From contig NZ_CP016539.2 of assembly GCF_001687605.2 (NCBI RefSeq), positions 1,642,501-1,706,500 of the forward strand: DNA of 64,000 bases. Reading direction: 5' to 3'. This DNA comes from Planococcus plakortidis. GTDB taxonomy: Bacteria; Bacillota; Bacilli; Bacillales_A; Planococcaceae. Below are positions 53,654 to 62,000 of the stretch, piece after piece. The position numbers and the translations under genes are program-made. The notes beneath the pieces are model-generated. The model was not told the DNA's origin and searched no databases. It was given only the letters and a program-made list of their open reading frames with translations. Position 1 is the first letter of the stretch. Each line of letters begins with the position of its first letter.

Positions 53654-53684
53654 TCCCTCACCCTCTTTTTTTCTGATTAAATAG

Positions 53685-53713
53685 ATAATACTTGAAATCG
53701 GTTTCAAAATCAA
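53685..53713 (-). promoter_or_regulatory. promoter of fruRKA
   Basis: Minus strand -35 TTGATT (53708-53713), 17-base spacer, -10 TATTAT (53685-53690). The spacer contains the cre site. Confidence 0.7.
53693..53706. promoter_or_regulatory. CcpA cre site in the fru promoter
   Basis: TGAAATCGGTTTCA is a perfect match to the cre consensus TGWNANCGNTNWCA. It sits between the -35 and -10 of the fru promoter, so CcpA with HPr-Ser-P would block transcription in glucose. Confidence 0.85.
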
Positions 53714-53717
53714 TCAT

Positions 53718-53760
53718 AATCATTCATAAGCAGTCAAAATCATTCACAATATGAATGATT
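53718..53760. promoter_or_regulatory. candidate FruR operator array between fruR and ptsH
   Basis: Direct repeats AATCATTCA at 53718-53726 and 53738-53746, exactly 20 bases apart. An inverted copy TGAATGATT lies at 53752-53760. The last two form a 9-5-9 palindrome. Two helical turns of spacing and the position between divergent genes suit a DeoR-type repressor. Confidence 0.6.
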
Positions 53761-53797
53761 TTCACTCAAAAACGTTCATCCATAGGAGGAATTCAAC

Positions 53798-54067
53798 ATG
53801 ACAGAAAAACAATATACAATAACAGACCAAGCAGGCATCCATGCCCGCCCGGCATCAGCGCTCGTCGGCTCCATCTCGAAATTCCAATCGGACATCACGC
53901 TCGGCTTTAACGGCAAGCAAGTGAACTTGAAATCGATTCTCGGCGTCATGTCGCTCGGCATCACTTCCGGGTCGATCGTGACGATCGCTGCGGATGGGCC
54001 GGATGAAGGTGAAGCGATGGCTAAAATCGACGAAGTGCTAAAAGCGGAAGGAATTTCAAACGAATAA
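53798..54067 (+). CDS. ptsH: HPr-family phosphocarrier protein (paralogue 2)
   Basis: An 89-residue HPr with His15 in QAGIHARPASALV and Ser46 in VNLKSILGVMSLGI, close to classical Gram-positive PtsH. It is divergent from fruRKA with the candidate FruR operators between them and has its own AGGAGG. ptsI is not next to it, which is unusual, since ptsHI is normally an operon. It may be a fructose-inducible HPr dedicated to FruA, or the general HPr placed apart. The symbol is used for similarity and is not certain. Confidence 0.88.
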   Translation: MTEKQYTITDQAGIHARPASALVGSISKFQSDITLGFNGKQVNLKSILGVMSLGITSGSIVTIAADGPDEGEAMAKIDEVLKAEGISNE

Positions 54068-54089
54068 TCCGAAGCTTTTCCGGCAGCTC

Positions 54090-54129
54090 AAAAAACCCCT
54101 GAATGCCTTGATGGCATTCAGGGGTTTTT
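54090..54129. terminator. bidirectional terminator
   Basis: AAAAACCCCTGAATGCC / GGCATTCAGGGGTTTTT, loop TTGAT. Confidence 0.95.
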
Positions 54130-54136
54130 CATGTCC

Positions 54137-54859
54137 TTAAAATGGATTCGTCGCCCATTGTTTCGACAATGGGATGAATATACGCGGATCCAGTTTCAAT
54201 TGCGAAACGATGTATTCCGCGATGTCTTCCGGCTGCATGAATTTCTGCTTTTCCTCGTCGGTTTCATTGCCGGAATCGGTCATGGACGTAATGACACGGC
54301 TCGGCGCCAACGCGAAGACACGGATATTGTCCGGGCGCACCTCCTGCATCAACGATTCGCTCATGCCGAGCACAGCGAATTTCGATGCGCTATAGGCGCT
54401 AGAGCCTTTGGTGCCCTTGAGCCCCGATGAAGAGGAAATATTGACGATGTCGCCCCCTTGCTTCTCGATCATCTGTGGCAGCACCGCTTTCGTCGTATGG
54501 ACCATGCCCATCAAATTGATGTTCAGCATGTTTTGCCAATCTTCGGTTTCGAGTTCCATGAACTTGCCGTATTTGCCGATGCCGGCGTTATTGATGAGGA
54601 TGTCGATTGCGCCGAGCTCCTCGGTCAATTTCTGGACAGCAGATTCGACTTGCTTGGGATCCGAGACATCCGCAGCCGCAAAGGCGGCGCGCCCGCGCAG
54701 CGACCGGATCTCCTGCGCCAATTGCTCGATTTCCTTTTCGGTCCTTGCGATCAAGCCGACGGCCACGCCTTCATTGGCCAATGCCAGGGCGGTCGCCCGG
54801 CCGATGCCGCGCCCTGCTCCTGTTATGATTGCTGTCTTTTCCGTTAGCACTTGCCCCAC
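54137..54859 (-). CDS. SDR-family 3-ketoacyl-ACP reductase-like protein
   Basis: A 240-residue short-chain dehydrogenase. The cofactor loop is [11 protein letters not shown] (about 12-22). NNAG is near 90. The catalytic Ser/Tyr/Lys set is in [24 protein letters not shown] (Ser about 140, Tyr about 153, Lys about 157). It is FabG-like but not next to fatty-acid genes. The start is GTG 54859, giving [14 protein letters not shown], which aligns with the usual MAQSLxxKTAxITG opening. AAAGGGCGG lies about ten bases upstream. Confidence 0.86.
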   Translation of the reverse strand: MGQVLTEKTAIITGAGRGIGRATALALANEGVAVGLIARTEKEIEQLAQEIRSLRGRAAFAAADVSDPKQVESAVQKLTEELGAIDILINNAGIGKYGKFMELETEDWQNMLNINLMGMVHTTKAVLPQMIEKQGGDIVNISSSSGLKGTKGSSAYSASKFAVLGMSESLMQEVRPDNIRVFALAPSRVITSMTDSGNETDEEKQKFMQPEDIAEYIVSQLKLDPRIFIPLSKQWATNPF

Positions 54860-54966
54860 TTTATTTTCCGCCCTTTCAGCTAGATGAATTTTCTCTGCCC
54901 TAGTCTTTGCCCGTAAACGAGCGGCTGTAAACCGGACATGTACCACCAGATGAATTTTTTACGGGC

Positions 54967-55902
54967 TCAGCTTTGCCTGTGGAAGTAATCCAGCAAGCCT
55001 TGCGCGCTGACCTGGAGGTCCATCTCGATATAAGGCTCCACGCGGTGCGGCTGTTCCATGCCCTGATCCGCCAGCTGCGCCATGACCGGAGCGGCCAATC
55101 GTTTCGCCAATTGATCCGCGGATTCACCGCTCCGATAGGCGGCCGCTCCCTCTTCGACAAAAACCTCGAGCCATTCCAGTACTTGCCCAAGTGCCGCCTG
55201 CGGGTTCTTGTCAGCGCCGTAATGCCCGTAATAAAGCCAATCGAATTGCTGTTCTTCCATCCGTTCAATCGATGCCTTCATCGCCCCCGGGTCGAATTGG
55301 TTCGGCGATGTCGACGGCAGGTAAAAATCGATGCCGTCTTCAATCAGTTGAATGTAACGGATGCCGGCTGTATCCCCGGCGAAAAAGCCATTCGATACAG
55401 GGTCATAGATACCGAAATGATGCTTGGCATGGCCTGGGGTATCCCAGAACTCCAGCGTGCAGCCGGGGCCGATCTGCAACTTGCCGCCTTCTGTCTTGAC
55501 CTCGATACGGTGTTCGTGCACCGGGACGATCGGATTGAACAAGCTGTCGAATTTATCCCCATAAACTGCCCGTGCCCCGGCGATGAGACGGCTCGGATCC
55601 GAGAGATGCCTCGCGCCTTTCGGATGGACGATGAGGGTCGCATTCGGGCATTCCTGCATCAATAAGCCCGCTCCACCGGCGTGGTCGAGGTGGATATGCG
55701 TCACGATGATGTAGCGGACTTCTTCGAGCGGGAGGCCGAGTTCATTCAATCCTTCTTTGACATGCTCCACTGACGGGCTCGGCCCCGTTTCAATAATGGT
55801 CAGCTGTTGTTCATTGATGACGTAGCTGCCTGTGCGCTGCTTGAGCCCAAGATCGAAACCGTCGATCAAGTGTATGCGGTCGTTCAATTTGCTGATTGCC
55901 AT
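54967..55902 (-). CDS. MBL-fold metallo-hydrolase
   Basis: A 311-residue metallo-beta-lactamase-fold enzyme. The metal-binding THIHLDHAGG lies at about 68-77. WDTPGHAKHHFGIYD at about 150-164 and GDTAGIRYIQL supply further ligands. A DWLYYGHYGADKN block near 220 is the last His. It is related to, but different from, the MBL protein at 15012. AAAGGAGTG precedes the ATG. It lies about 100 bases upstream of the SDR gene on the same strand and the two may be cotranscribed. Confidence 0.85.
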   Translation of the reverse strand: MAISKLNDRIHLIDGFDLGLKQRTGSYVINEQQLTIIETGPSPSVEHVKEGLNELGLPLEEVRYIIVTHIHLDHAGGAGLLMQECPNATLIVHPKGARHLSDPSRLIAGARAVYGDKFDSLFNPIVPVHEHRIEVKTEGGKLQIGPGCTLEFWDTPGHAKHHFGIYDPVSNGFFAGDTAGIRYIQLIEDGIDFYLPSTSPNQFDPGAMKASIERMEEQQFDWLYYGHYGADKNPQAALGQVLEWLEVFVEEGAAAYRSGESADQLAKRLAAPVMAQLADQGMEQPHRVEPYIEMDLQVSAQGLLDYFHRQS

Positions 55903-55967
55903 ACAAGCACTCCTTTCTATTTATCTTCAGTCTACCAAAGTACCTTCATTGCCTACAACTCGGCACA

Positions 55968-55994
55968 GAAAAAGCCGCCAGCATCCTGGCGGCG
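55968..55994 (-). terminator. terminator of the M14 carboxypeptidase gene
   Basis: GCCGCCAG / CTGGCGGC with a four-base loop; five T on the minus strand. Confidence 0.85.
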
Positions 55995-56001
55995 TCTGCC
56001 T

Positions 56002-57198
56002 TCAATTGCTGCTCGGGCGATAAGCGGTCAACGGGATATCTTCATAGGCTTCCGGGTCCAACGAATAGACGCTGTCATCAGCGACGCCTTCCACAATGGC
56101 CGTCAAGCCGCGTTCCACCGATTTAACCAGCTGCCCTTTCTCTTTCTGGCCAAGCGACTGGGTCTGGCCGCGCACTTCGAACAGCACCGTGCCGCTGCCG
56201 TTCAGTGCATAGCTGCCGAGTGCCGTCCCCGGCAAGTCGAGCCCTTGTGAATACAGCGAGATATTGGTGAACTTCGAATTGCCGTAGGACTGCAGTTCTT
56301 CATACGCCGCCACATTCAACTGGCGCGAGAAATCGTAATTATAGCGGTCCGCATATTCGCCGTATTTCGCCCCTTCAGCAGTGGAGGGGTCCGGGACGAA
56401 TTGGGCAGACAATGACAAGGTAACGGGATCGGCCGTGCCATCGACATAGTACATCCCTTGGTGATGAAGGTCGATGAAGACGTCGACAGTGCCGAATTCC
56501 GCTTGAAGCGATTTATAGACGTCGCGTGAAACTTGGGCTTCTTTTGTGATAAACCAGCCAGGTTCGTTCGATGCGCCCGGGAAGTCTTCAGCCTGCGGCA
56601 CATAGTCGAGGTCCGGGTTGAAGTCGCGGTTGACATCGAATCCTGGATTCGCGCCGTAGTCATAGCTTTGGCTGATGCCGCGGTCCAGGTAATTCCAGGA
56701 CGGGGAGGCATCGGCAAGATCCGGATAATCCGCGACCACGTCACTCCAGGTCATGCTGTTGCGGCGCTTGTCACCTTCCGAAGCATCGGGGTTCATCATC
56801 GGCATGAAGACGATCGTTACTTCATCGCGTAAAGCTTTCGCCGCTTTCGAATTGCCGGATAGCGTTTTCAACATATTCAAGATGGCCACCGTGCCCGTTT
56901 TTTCATTGCCGTGGATCTCGCTCTGGATCAGCAGCACTTTATCGCCTGTCCCGACCGTCGCGGTATAGATATCGCGGCCTTCGAAGGATTGGCCGGCGAC
57001 TTCGACCGAAACCGTGCCTTTGCTATTGGCTTCGATTTGCTGCAGTTCTTTTTGAAGCTCTTTATAATCGATAAAGCCGGAAATGGCGTTTTCGTGATGA
57101 TGTTCAGCCGGCTGTGCCGGTTCGGCTGCCTGCACCGGCATCGCCATCATCGCACAAAGCCCCGCCATGGTCATTGTCTTGAATACCTGTTTTTTCAC
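56002..57198 (-). CDS. secreted M14-family zinc carboxypeptidase
   Basis: A 398-residue secreted metallopeptidase. A signal peptide with AxA-type cleavage (VQAA, about residue 25) is followed by a His-rich segment. The zinc motif is EIHGNEKTG (HxxE, His96 and Glu99). DVNRDFNPD supplies the substrate-binding Asn-Arg. The third zinc ligand is in FIDLHHQGMYY (about 240). The general-base Glu is in VLFEVRGQTQSLG near 345. All catalytic parts are present. Start GTG 57198 is eight bases after AAAAGGAG. Peptide or wall-peptide scavenging is likely. Confidence 0.88.
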   Translation of the reverse strand: MKKQVFKTMTMAGLCAMMAMPVQAAEPAQPAEHHHENAISGFIDYKELQKELQQIEANSKGTVSVEVAGQSFEGRDIYTATVGTGDKVLLIQSEIHGNEKTGTVAILNMLKTLSGNSKAAKALRDEVTIVFMPMMNPDASEGDKRRNSMTWSDVVADYPDLADASPSWNYLDRGISQSYDYGANPGFDVNRDFNPDLDYVPQAEDFPGASNEPGWFITKEAQVSRDVYKSLQAEFGTVDVFIDLHHQGMYYVDGTADPVTLSLSAQFVPDPSTAEGAKYGEYADRYNYDFSRQLNVAAYEELQSYGNSKFTNISLYSQGLDLPGTALGSYALNGSGTVLFEVRGQTQSLGQKEKGQLVKSVERGLTAIVEGVADDSVYSLDPEAYEDIPLTAYRPSSN

Positions 57199-57511
57199 TA
57201 TTCCCACTCCTTTTCATTGAATAGGCTGAGTATAGCAAAGCCTGTTAAACTTGCCTATAGTTGTCAGAAATTTCAGTTCTTTGGATGTATAATCCACCCT
57301 TCTCTCCCCTCTTTTCCCATTACCAATGCCAGGTGGCAAAATGGAAGACCGTTGTTTTTCACTGCTTCGCGGGGCGAAATACCTACCCCCTTTATCGTGC
57401 CCGTTACAGGACAGGGAATCTCGCCATATTTGGCTTCGGATGTATATAACTTTGCCTATCCCCAGGAATCGGCTACAGTTATGTTATCGACAGAAAACGG
57501 GAGGGTTCCAT
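57199..57511. other. about 310 bases between divergent genes, nothing assigned
   Basis: Promoters for the peptidase (minus) and the NAD(P)HX dehydratase (plus) must lie here, but no pair with good hexamers and spacing was found. The frame upstream of 57512 is open by chance and has no ribosome binding site. Confidence 0.4.
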
Positions 57512-58357
57512 ATGACCGATCCACAAACGAGCAACATCTGGACAGAGGAAAGAGTGCGCAGCACTTTGCCAGCACGTGCACAGGACAGCCATAAAGGGAC
57601 ATTCGGGACCGCATTGCTCGTCGCTGGCGGCCCGGATATGCCAGGTGCGGCCTTGATCTCAGGACTTGGCGCATTGAGGAGCGGCGTCGGGAAACTGGAA
57701 ATCGGCACGTACCGCGAGACCATCCGCGCTATCGCGCACGCGGCGGCCGAAGCGACCTATGTGCCGGATGCGCTGATCCATATCGCCAATGGAAGCCATC
57801 CGCTCACTTCCTATAAAGCGATCGCCTGTGGGCCCGGCACCGTGCCGGATGCATTGACCGAAGCGGCTGTCGGCAATTTGGTGAAGTCATCTGCCCCACT
57901 CATACTCGATGCGGGCGCGTTGAGCGAACGCAGTTATGCCCAGCGGAGCGCCCCGCTCATCCTGACGCCGCATGCGGGCGAATTCAGCCGGATCTCCGGT
58001 TATGCAAAAGAACGCATTGCCCACTCTCCGGAACTCTGTGCGTCGGAGTTCGCTGAGACTCATGGCTTAACGGTCGTCTTGAAAGGCCCTCAAACGACCA
58101 TCGCCTTTCCGGACGGCGAACTGTACCGCAACCCGACAGGAAATGCCGCACTTGCCAAAGGCGGCACCGGTGATATGCTCGCCGGCATCATGCTCGGCAT
58201 GCTGTGCTGCCATGAGAATTGGCGCCATGCTGTCTTGAACGCCGTTTACTTGCACGGTGCCTGCGCAGATGAATTCATCAAGACCCGCTCTCCCCACACC
58301 ATGCTTGCACGCGATATCGCAGGGTGGCTGCCTGAAGTATGGAAACAATTCGAGTGA
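57512..58357 (+). CDS. nnrD: ADP/ATP-dependent NAD(P)H-hydrate dehydratase
   Basis: A 281-residue ribokinase-fold enzyme that repairs hydrated NAD(P)H. It has the N-terminal KGTFGTALLVAGGPDMPGAA (start of block about 29), LTPHAGEFSR (about 157) and the nucleotide-binding NPTGNAALAKGGTGDMLAGI (about 210-229). It matches B. subtilis YxkO (without the epimerase domain fused in other bacteria). GGGAGGG precedes ATG 57512; a longer open frame upstream is not used. Confidence 0.92.
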   Translation: MTDPQTSNIWTEERVRSTLPARAQDSHKGTFGTALLVAGGPDMPGAALISGLGALRSGVGKLEIGTYRETIRAIAHAAAEATYVPDALIHIANGSHPLTSYKAIACGPGTVPDALTEAAVGNLVKSSAPLILDAGALSERSYAQRSAPLILTPHAGEFSRISGYAKERIAHSPELCASEFAETHGLTVVLKGPQTTIAFPDGELYRNPTGNAALAKGGTGDMLAGIMLGMLCCHENWRHAVLNAVYLHGACADEFIKTRSPHTMLARDIAGWLPEVWKQFE

Positions 58358-58458
58358 TCCGTTGTTCGGAAAGTTGTCACACGCGTAACGGCCTGGCTGT
58401 GAATTAGTTCACAGCCAGGCCATTTTTTGTTTGTTAGGCTGAAAGGGAGATGAAAGGA

Positions 58459-59451
58459 ATGTTCGACATGATGAAAAAAATTGGCTACTGCAGCATTTTC
58501 CTGTTGATCCTTGCCGTCATGGCCATCGGCGTCCTGTCCAGCGAATTGTCTGCCGAGAAATCGAAAACGGCAGAAGTCCAATCGGATGGGCCCGAAACAG
58601 CCCGGACAGACCAAGCGACAGCAGGCATCACCCACAGCCCGCCGTCTTTGGATGAGGTGCCGGAAGGGCCGGAAGGCGAAGCGGTGAAGCGTGGCTATGA
58701 ACTGGTCAATAACACCTCGGAAGTGTTGCGTGCAGATGCCGCAAGCGTCGAGGACGGCCAACAGCGCGTCAATGAATTGTCCTGTACCAGCTGCCACGCA
58801 GGAGCCGGCCTTGAGGAAGATTCCTCATCGATGGTCGGCGTAGCGTCGGCCTACCCGATGTACATCGGGCGATCCGGCGAGATCGTCACATTGGAAGAAC
58901 GCATCAACGGCTGCATGGTCCGCAGCATGAACGGCGAAGTATTTGCGGAGGACGATGAGGATTTGGATGCGATGGTTGCCTATTTAAACTATATTTCCGA
59001 AGGCATTCCGCAAGGCGCCGAAATGCCGTGGCGCCACCAGAACTCCATGGAAAACGTCCCTGTGCCCGATGTCGATAACGGCGAGAAGCTTTATCAGGCA
59101 AGTTGTGTGGCCTGCCACGCAGCTGATGGCGGGGGCACCGGTTCGAACAGCGGCCCTGCTGTTTGGGGAGAAGGCTCATTCAATGACGGCGCTGGCCTTG
59201 CGCGCATGACGAAAATGGCCGGCTATTTGCAGAACAATATGCCAAAAGGTGCAGAAAACACCTTATCCGACCAGGAAGCCAGCGACCTGGCCGCTTTCAT
59301 CCTGTCACAGGACCGACCGGAATGGGAAGGGCATGAACAAGATTGGCCAAAAGGCAACCGCCCGCCGGATGCCATGACCAAAGAGCGCCGTGATCAAGTG
59401 AAAGACGGCACGATCGATTGGAACGAAGTGCTTGGAAAAGAGGCCAAGTAA
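58459..59451 (+). CDS. dihaem cytochrome c, thiosulfate dehydrogenase (TsdA)-like
   Basis: A protein of about 330 residues, exported by an N-terminal signal or anchor helix (KKIGYCSIFLLILAVMAIGV). Two haem-binding motifs are seen: CTSCH (about 109-113) and CVACH (about 216-220). Between them lies LEERINGCMVRSMNGE, whose Cys (about 152) corresponds to the unusual axial haem ligand of TsdA. TsdA oxidises two thiosulfate to tetrathionate. ATGs at 58450, 58459 and 58468 are all possible; 58459 follows GGGAG by nine bases. The haem is attached outside the membrane and needs the CcdA/ResA route encoded in the window. Confidence 0.82.
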   Translation: MFDMMKKIGYCSIFLLILAVMAIGVLSSELSAEKSKTAEVQSDGPETARTDQATAGITHSPPSLDEVPEGPEGEAVKRGYELVNNTSEVLRADAASVEDGQQRVNELSCTSCHAGAGLEEDSSSMVGVASAYPMYIGRSGEIVTLEERINGCMVRSMNGEVFAEDDEDLDAMVAYLNYISEGIPQGAEMPWRHQNSMENVPVPDVDNGEKLYQASCVACHAADGGGTGSNSGPAVWGEGSFNDGAGLARMTKMAGYLQNNMPKGAENTLSDQEASDLAAFILSQDRPEWEGHEQDWPKGNRPPDAMTKERRDQVKDGTIDWNEVLGKEAK

Positions 59452-59485
59452 AAACACCCATCGCCGATTTGCGGCGGTGGGTGTT
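59451..59485 (-). terminator. terminator of the methyltransferase gene
   Basis: AACACCCACCGCCG / CGGCGATGGGTGTT on the minus strand followed by five T. It starts at the stop of the cytochrome gene. Confidence 0.85.
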
Positions 59486-59495
59486 CGCTTCTCCA

Positions 59496-60098
59496 TCATT
59501 TTGCCGGTTTTTGGCAAGGCATCTGGATGACATGCGATAAGCCGTTATGCAACTGGCCTTCATGCCGTTCGACTTCCCCCGTGAAAAAGTGGAGGATCTT
59601 GAATTCCCGGAACGCTTCGAGCACTTCTTCGGGCCGGTAAATGAAGGATTCCTGTGTCGGGCCGCCTGTGCCGTAAGCGGGTTGGTCGATAGAATATACT
59701 TCCATCAGAAAATGGCCTCCCGGTTTCAATGCTTGCCTGATGCCGTCGAATGTTTTGCGCTGTACGTCTTTCGGGAAATGGCCGAATACGCAAATGATGA
59801 GGTCCCAGGCGTCTTGCGGCCAATCAGCCTGTGCCAGGTCCACTTGCTCAGTCAAAACCGAGACGCGGCGTTCTTCTGCCAGCCGCTCCGTCTTATCCAA
59901 TCCGCTTCTTGCCAAGTCCCAAGCAGTGACCTCCATGCCCTGTTCGGCTAGATAAACGGCGTTGCGGCCCTCCCCTTCCGCTATTGCGAGGGCCTGCCCG
60001 GAGAGCTTGAGCTGATTTTGCATCGTTTCGATGAATTCATTCGGATCTGTCCCATATACATATTCTTTTGATTGAAAGCGTTCATGCCATGTCGCCAT
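59496..60098 (-). CDS. SAM-dependent methyltransferase
   Basis: A 200-residue class I methyltransferase. It begins MATWHERFQSKEYVYGTDPN and has SAM motif I ALAIAEGEGRNAVYLAE (about 38-54). Motif II acidic residue is in VTAWDLARSGL and motif IV in WDLIICVFGHFP. The layout is that of the TehB/thiopurine-like small-molecule methyltransferases. ATG 60098 follows AGGGGG by seven bases; the longer frame is not needed. Confidence 0.87.
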   Translation of the reverse strand: MATWHERFQSKEYVYGTDPNEFIETMQNQLKLSGQALAIAEGEGRNAVYLAEQGMEVTAWDLARSGLDKTERLAEERRVSVLTEQVDLAQADWPQDAWDLIICVFGHFPKDVQRKTFDGIRQALKPGGHFLMEVYSIDQPAYGTGGPTQESFIYRPEEVLEAFREFKILHFFTGEVERHEGQLHNGLSHVIQMPCQKPAK

Positions 60099-60256
60099 AC
60101 GGCACCCCCTCATTTTGTCTTGCTTCCAGCATAACCGCCAAACAAAAAAGATGAAAAGATTGTGCTTTCAGCTATAATGGAAACCGCCAGGCATTAGACT
60201 TTCAATACGGACGGAGGCATTTTTATAATGAACAGACACCAGACGGGCCAAAGCCA

Positions 60257-60877
60257 ATGAGCTATGTTCCGATACTGCATCTGACCGTACCCGCGATATG
60301 GGTTTCTGTACTGTTGGCAGCTGCAGCGGCAAGCCTGCTGATGCGCATAGCGACTGGGTACAAACCTGGCGAATGGTACTGGAACGCTCTTGCGCTCTAT
60401 ATCCTGACATGGAAACTTAGCTACATCGTATTCAATTTGCAGCATTTTCTTGACATGCCTTTATCCATTCTTTATTTTAACGGCGGCCTGTACGGGCATT
60501 TGCTCGCCATAGCATTGCTCCTTGTTTATTTGGTCGTCGCGCGACAAAAACATGCCGCTTTGGCGGAACAGGCTGCGCATGCCTGGCTATTGTTCTTTTT
60601 GGCATATCAGTCCATACTGCAACTCTTCGGAGGCCAAGGGATGCAAGCCTTCCTGCAAGCATCACTTCTGGCAGTGGCGGTTTTCTCCATCCGCCTGCTG
60701 GCAAAACGAAAAGACGTCCCCCTAGGCCTATTGCTCGCCACATTGTCCACCGTGGAACTGCTTCTCTTGAGCGTCTTCGGGCCGCTGTTGACCTGGCAAA
60801 ATGCAACGCTCGCCGTTCTTGCCGCATTCACCATCGCCATGAACAGACGCAGTGAACAGAAAGGATCGAAAAGATGA
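60257..60877 (+). CDS. polytopic membrane protein coupled to a TlpA thiol reductase, unknown
   Basis: A 206-residue protein with about six helices and no cysteine pair, function unknown. The ATG at 60257 has no ribosome binding site. A better start lies at 60228 (ATG ten bases after ACGGAGG), but that frame ends after ten codons at a TGA overlapping the 60257 ATG. One extra G in the GGG at 60245-60247 would join both into MNRHQTGPKPMSYVPILHL and give a 216-residue protein. Either a coupled leader peptide or a missing base explains this. The stop overlaps the TlpA gene (ATGA), so it probably works with that thiol reductase in the membrane. Confidence 0.72.
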   Translation: MSYVPILHLTVPAIWVSVLLAAAAASLLMRIATGYKPGEWYWNALALYILTWKLSYIVFNLQHFLDMPLSILYFNGGLYGHLLAIALLLVYLVVARQKHAALAEQAAHAWLLFFLAYQSILQLFGGQGMQAFLQASLLAVAVFSIRLLAKRKDVPLGLLLATLSTVELLLLSVFGPLLTWQNATLAVLAAFTIAMNRRSEQKGSKR

Positions 60878-61446
60878 TTAAAAAAACCATTATCGGCATC
60901 TTGCTTCTTGCAGCGATGGCCATCATCGCCATCAACTTCTTTGAGGAAGATGCTGTCCCAATCGACACGAACGAATCCACCAGTCCCGCGACTGCACCAG
61001 ATGCATCTCTTGCAGAAGGGCTCTCCCAAGGCCAAGCGGCGCCAGATTTTACATTGACCGACCAAGACGGCGAAACGGTGAAACTCTCCGATTACCGCGG
61101 GAAGAAAGTCATCCTGAACTTCTGGGCGACCTGGTGCCCGCCATGCCGCGCGGAAATGCCGCATATGCAGCAATTCCACAAAAACAATGCAGGCGGCGAC
61201 GTCGAAATCCTCGCGGTCAATTTGACTGCACAGGATAACGGCGATGAAGCGATTCGCTCGTTTATCGATGAATTCGGCTTGACCTTCTCCATTCCGATGG
61301 ACGAAACCGGCAGCACTGCCCAGACTTATCAAATCCGTACCGTTCCGACGACCTTCATCCTCAATACGAAAGGCGAAATCGCCCAGAAAATCGTCGGCCC
61401 GATGGATGAACAGATCATGAAAGACCAGACAGACAGCATCGATTGA
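60874..61446 (+). CDS. TlpA/ResA-like membrane-anchored thiol-disulfide reductase
   Basis: A 190-residue extracytoplasmic thioredoxin. One N-terminal helix (about 3-22) anchors it; an acidic linker follows. The active site CPPC is in LNFWATWCPPCRAEMPHMQQ (Cys88, Cys91). The cis-Pro loop is in IRTVPTTFILNTKG (about 152-165). It fits the ResA/StoA/TlpA group that keeps apocytochrome or other thiols reduced using electrons from CcdA (19684). The cytochrome at 58459 is a possible client. The four-base overlap with the upstream membrane protein shows coupling. Confidence 0.9.
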   Translation: MIKKTIIGILLLAAMAIIAINFFEEDAVPIDTNESTSPATAPDASLAEGLSQGQAAPDFTLTDQDGETVKLSDYRGKKVILNFWATWCPPCRAEMPHMQQFHKNNAGGDVEILAVNLTAQDNGDEAIRSFIDEFGLTFSIPMDETGSTAQTYQIRTVPTTFILNTKGEIAQKIVGPMDEQIMKDQTDSID

Positions 61447-61542
61447 GTATTCACTTGAGGCTTGTGTCCACTCGAGGGTTTAAACAGAAGCCTTTTGCGG
61501 AATACTAGAAACAGGACTTGCAATGAAATGGAGGATTTATTC

Positions 61543-61962
61543 ATGGAACTTGATTTAGCGAAAGAACAATTGCCATCGACAAAATCTAAAGTGAACGACC
61601 GCACACCCGACCACATCAATCAACAAATCGAACGGGAAACGGAAGCCTCAGTTAATTATTACAAACGCCAAGGTGAACAGGAAATCCTGGCGCGCATCAA
61701 AGAGCTGGACCACGAATGGGATACAGAACGCTTGCTGGAAGTGAATATGGCATCCATAGCGTTCATTTCTTCTCTTTTGGCAGTCCGGGCCAATAGAAAA
61801 TGGGCCTTTTTGGCAGGAGCTTCGAGTGCAGTGCTCATTCAGCAAGCGTTGCAAGGCTGGACCCCACCCATCGCCATTTTCCGAAGCATGGGCGTCCGCA
61901 CCGTCGCCGAAATCAACCGTGAGAAAAAGGCCCTGCAAAATTTATTGAATAAGCCTGAATAA
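61543..61962 (+). CDS. hypothetical protein with a membrane segment (DUF2892-like)
   Basis: A 139-residue protein. A charged N-terminal half (MELDLAKEQLPSTKSKVNDR onward) is followed by a hydrophobic region made of two short helices (MASIAFISSLLAVRANRKWAFLAGASSAVL, about 68-98, first residues given). The C-terminal GWTPPIAIFRSMGVRTVAEI and INREKKAL tail is typical of DUF2892-type membrane proteins with an N-terminal extension. ATG 61543 is eight bases after GGAGG; the frame upstream is not used. Function unknown. Confidence 0.75.
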   Translation: MELDLAKEQLPSTKSKVNDRTPDHINQQIERETEASVNYYKRQGEQEILARIKELDHEWDTERLLEVNMASIAFISSLLAVRANRKWAFLAGASSAVLIQQALQGWTPPIAIFRSMGVRTVAEINREKKALQNLLNKPE

Positions 61963-61966
61963 CAGC

Positions 61967-62000
61967 AAAACCCCCAAGCGCTGAAGCTTGGGGGTTTTTT
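61967..62000. terminator. bidirectional terminator
   Basis: AAAACCCCCAAGC / GCTTGGGGGTTTTTT with loop GCTGAA. Confidence 0.93.

Noticed and set aside
53718-53760. Short repeated AATCATTCA units read as a CRISPR-like array
   Set aside because: Units are only nine bases, there is no spacer pattern and no cas gene. A repressor operator explains them better.
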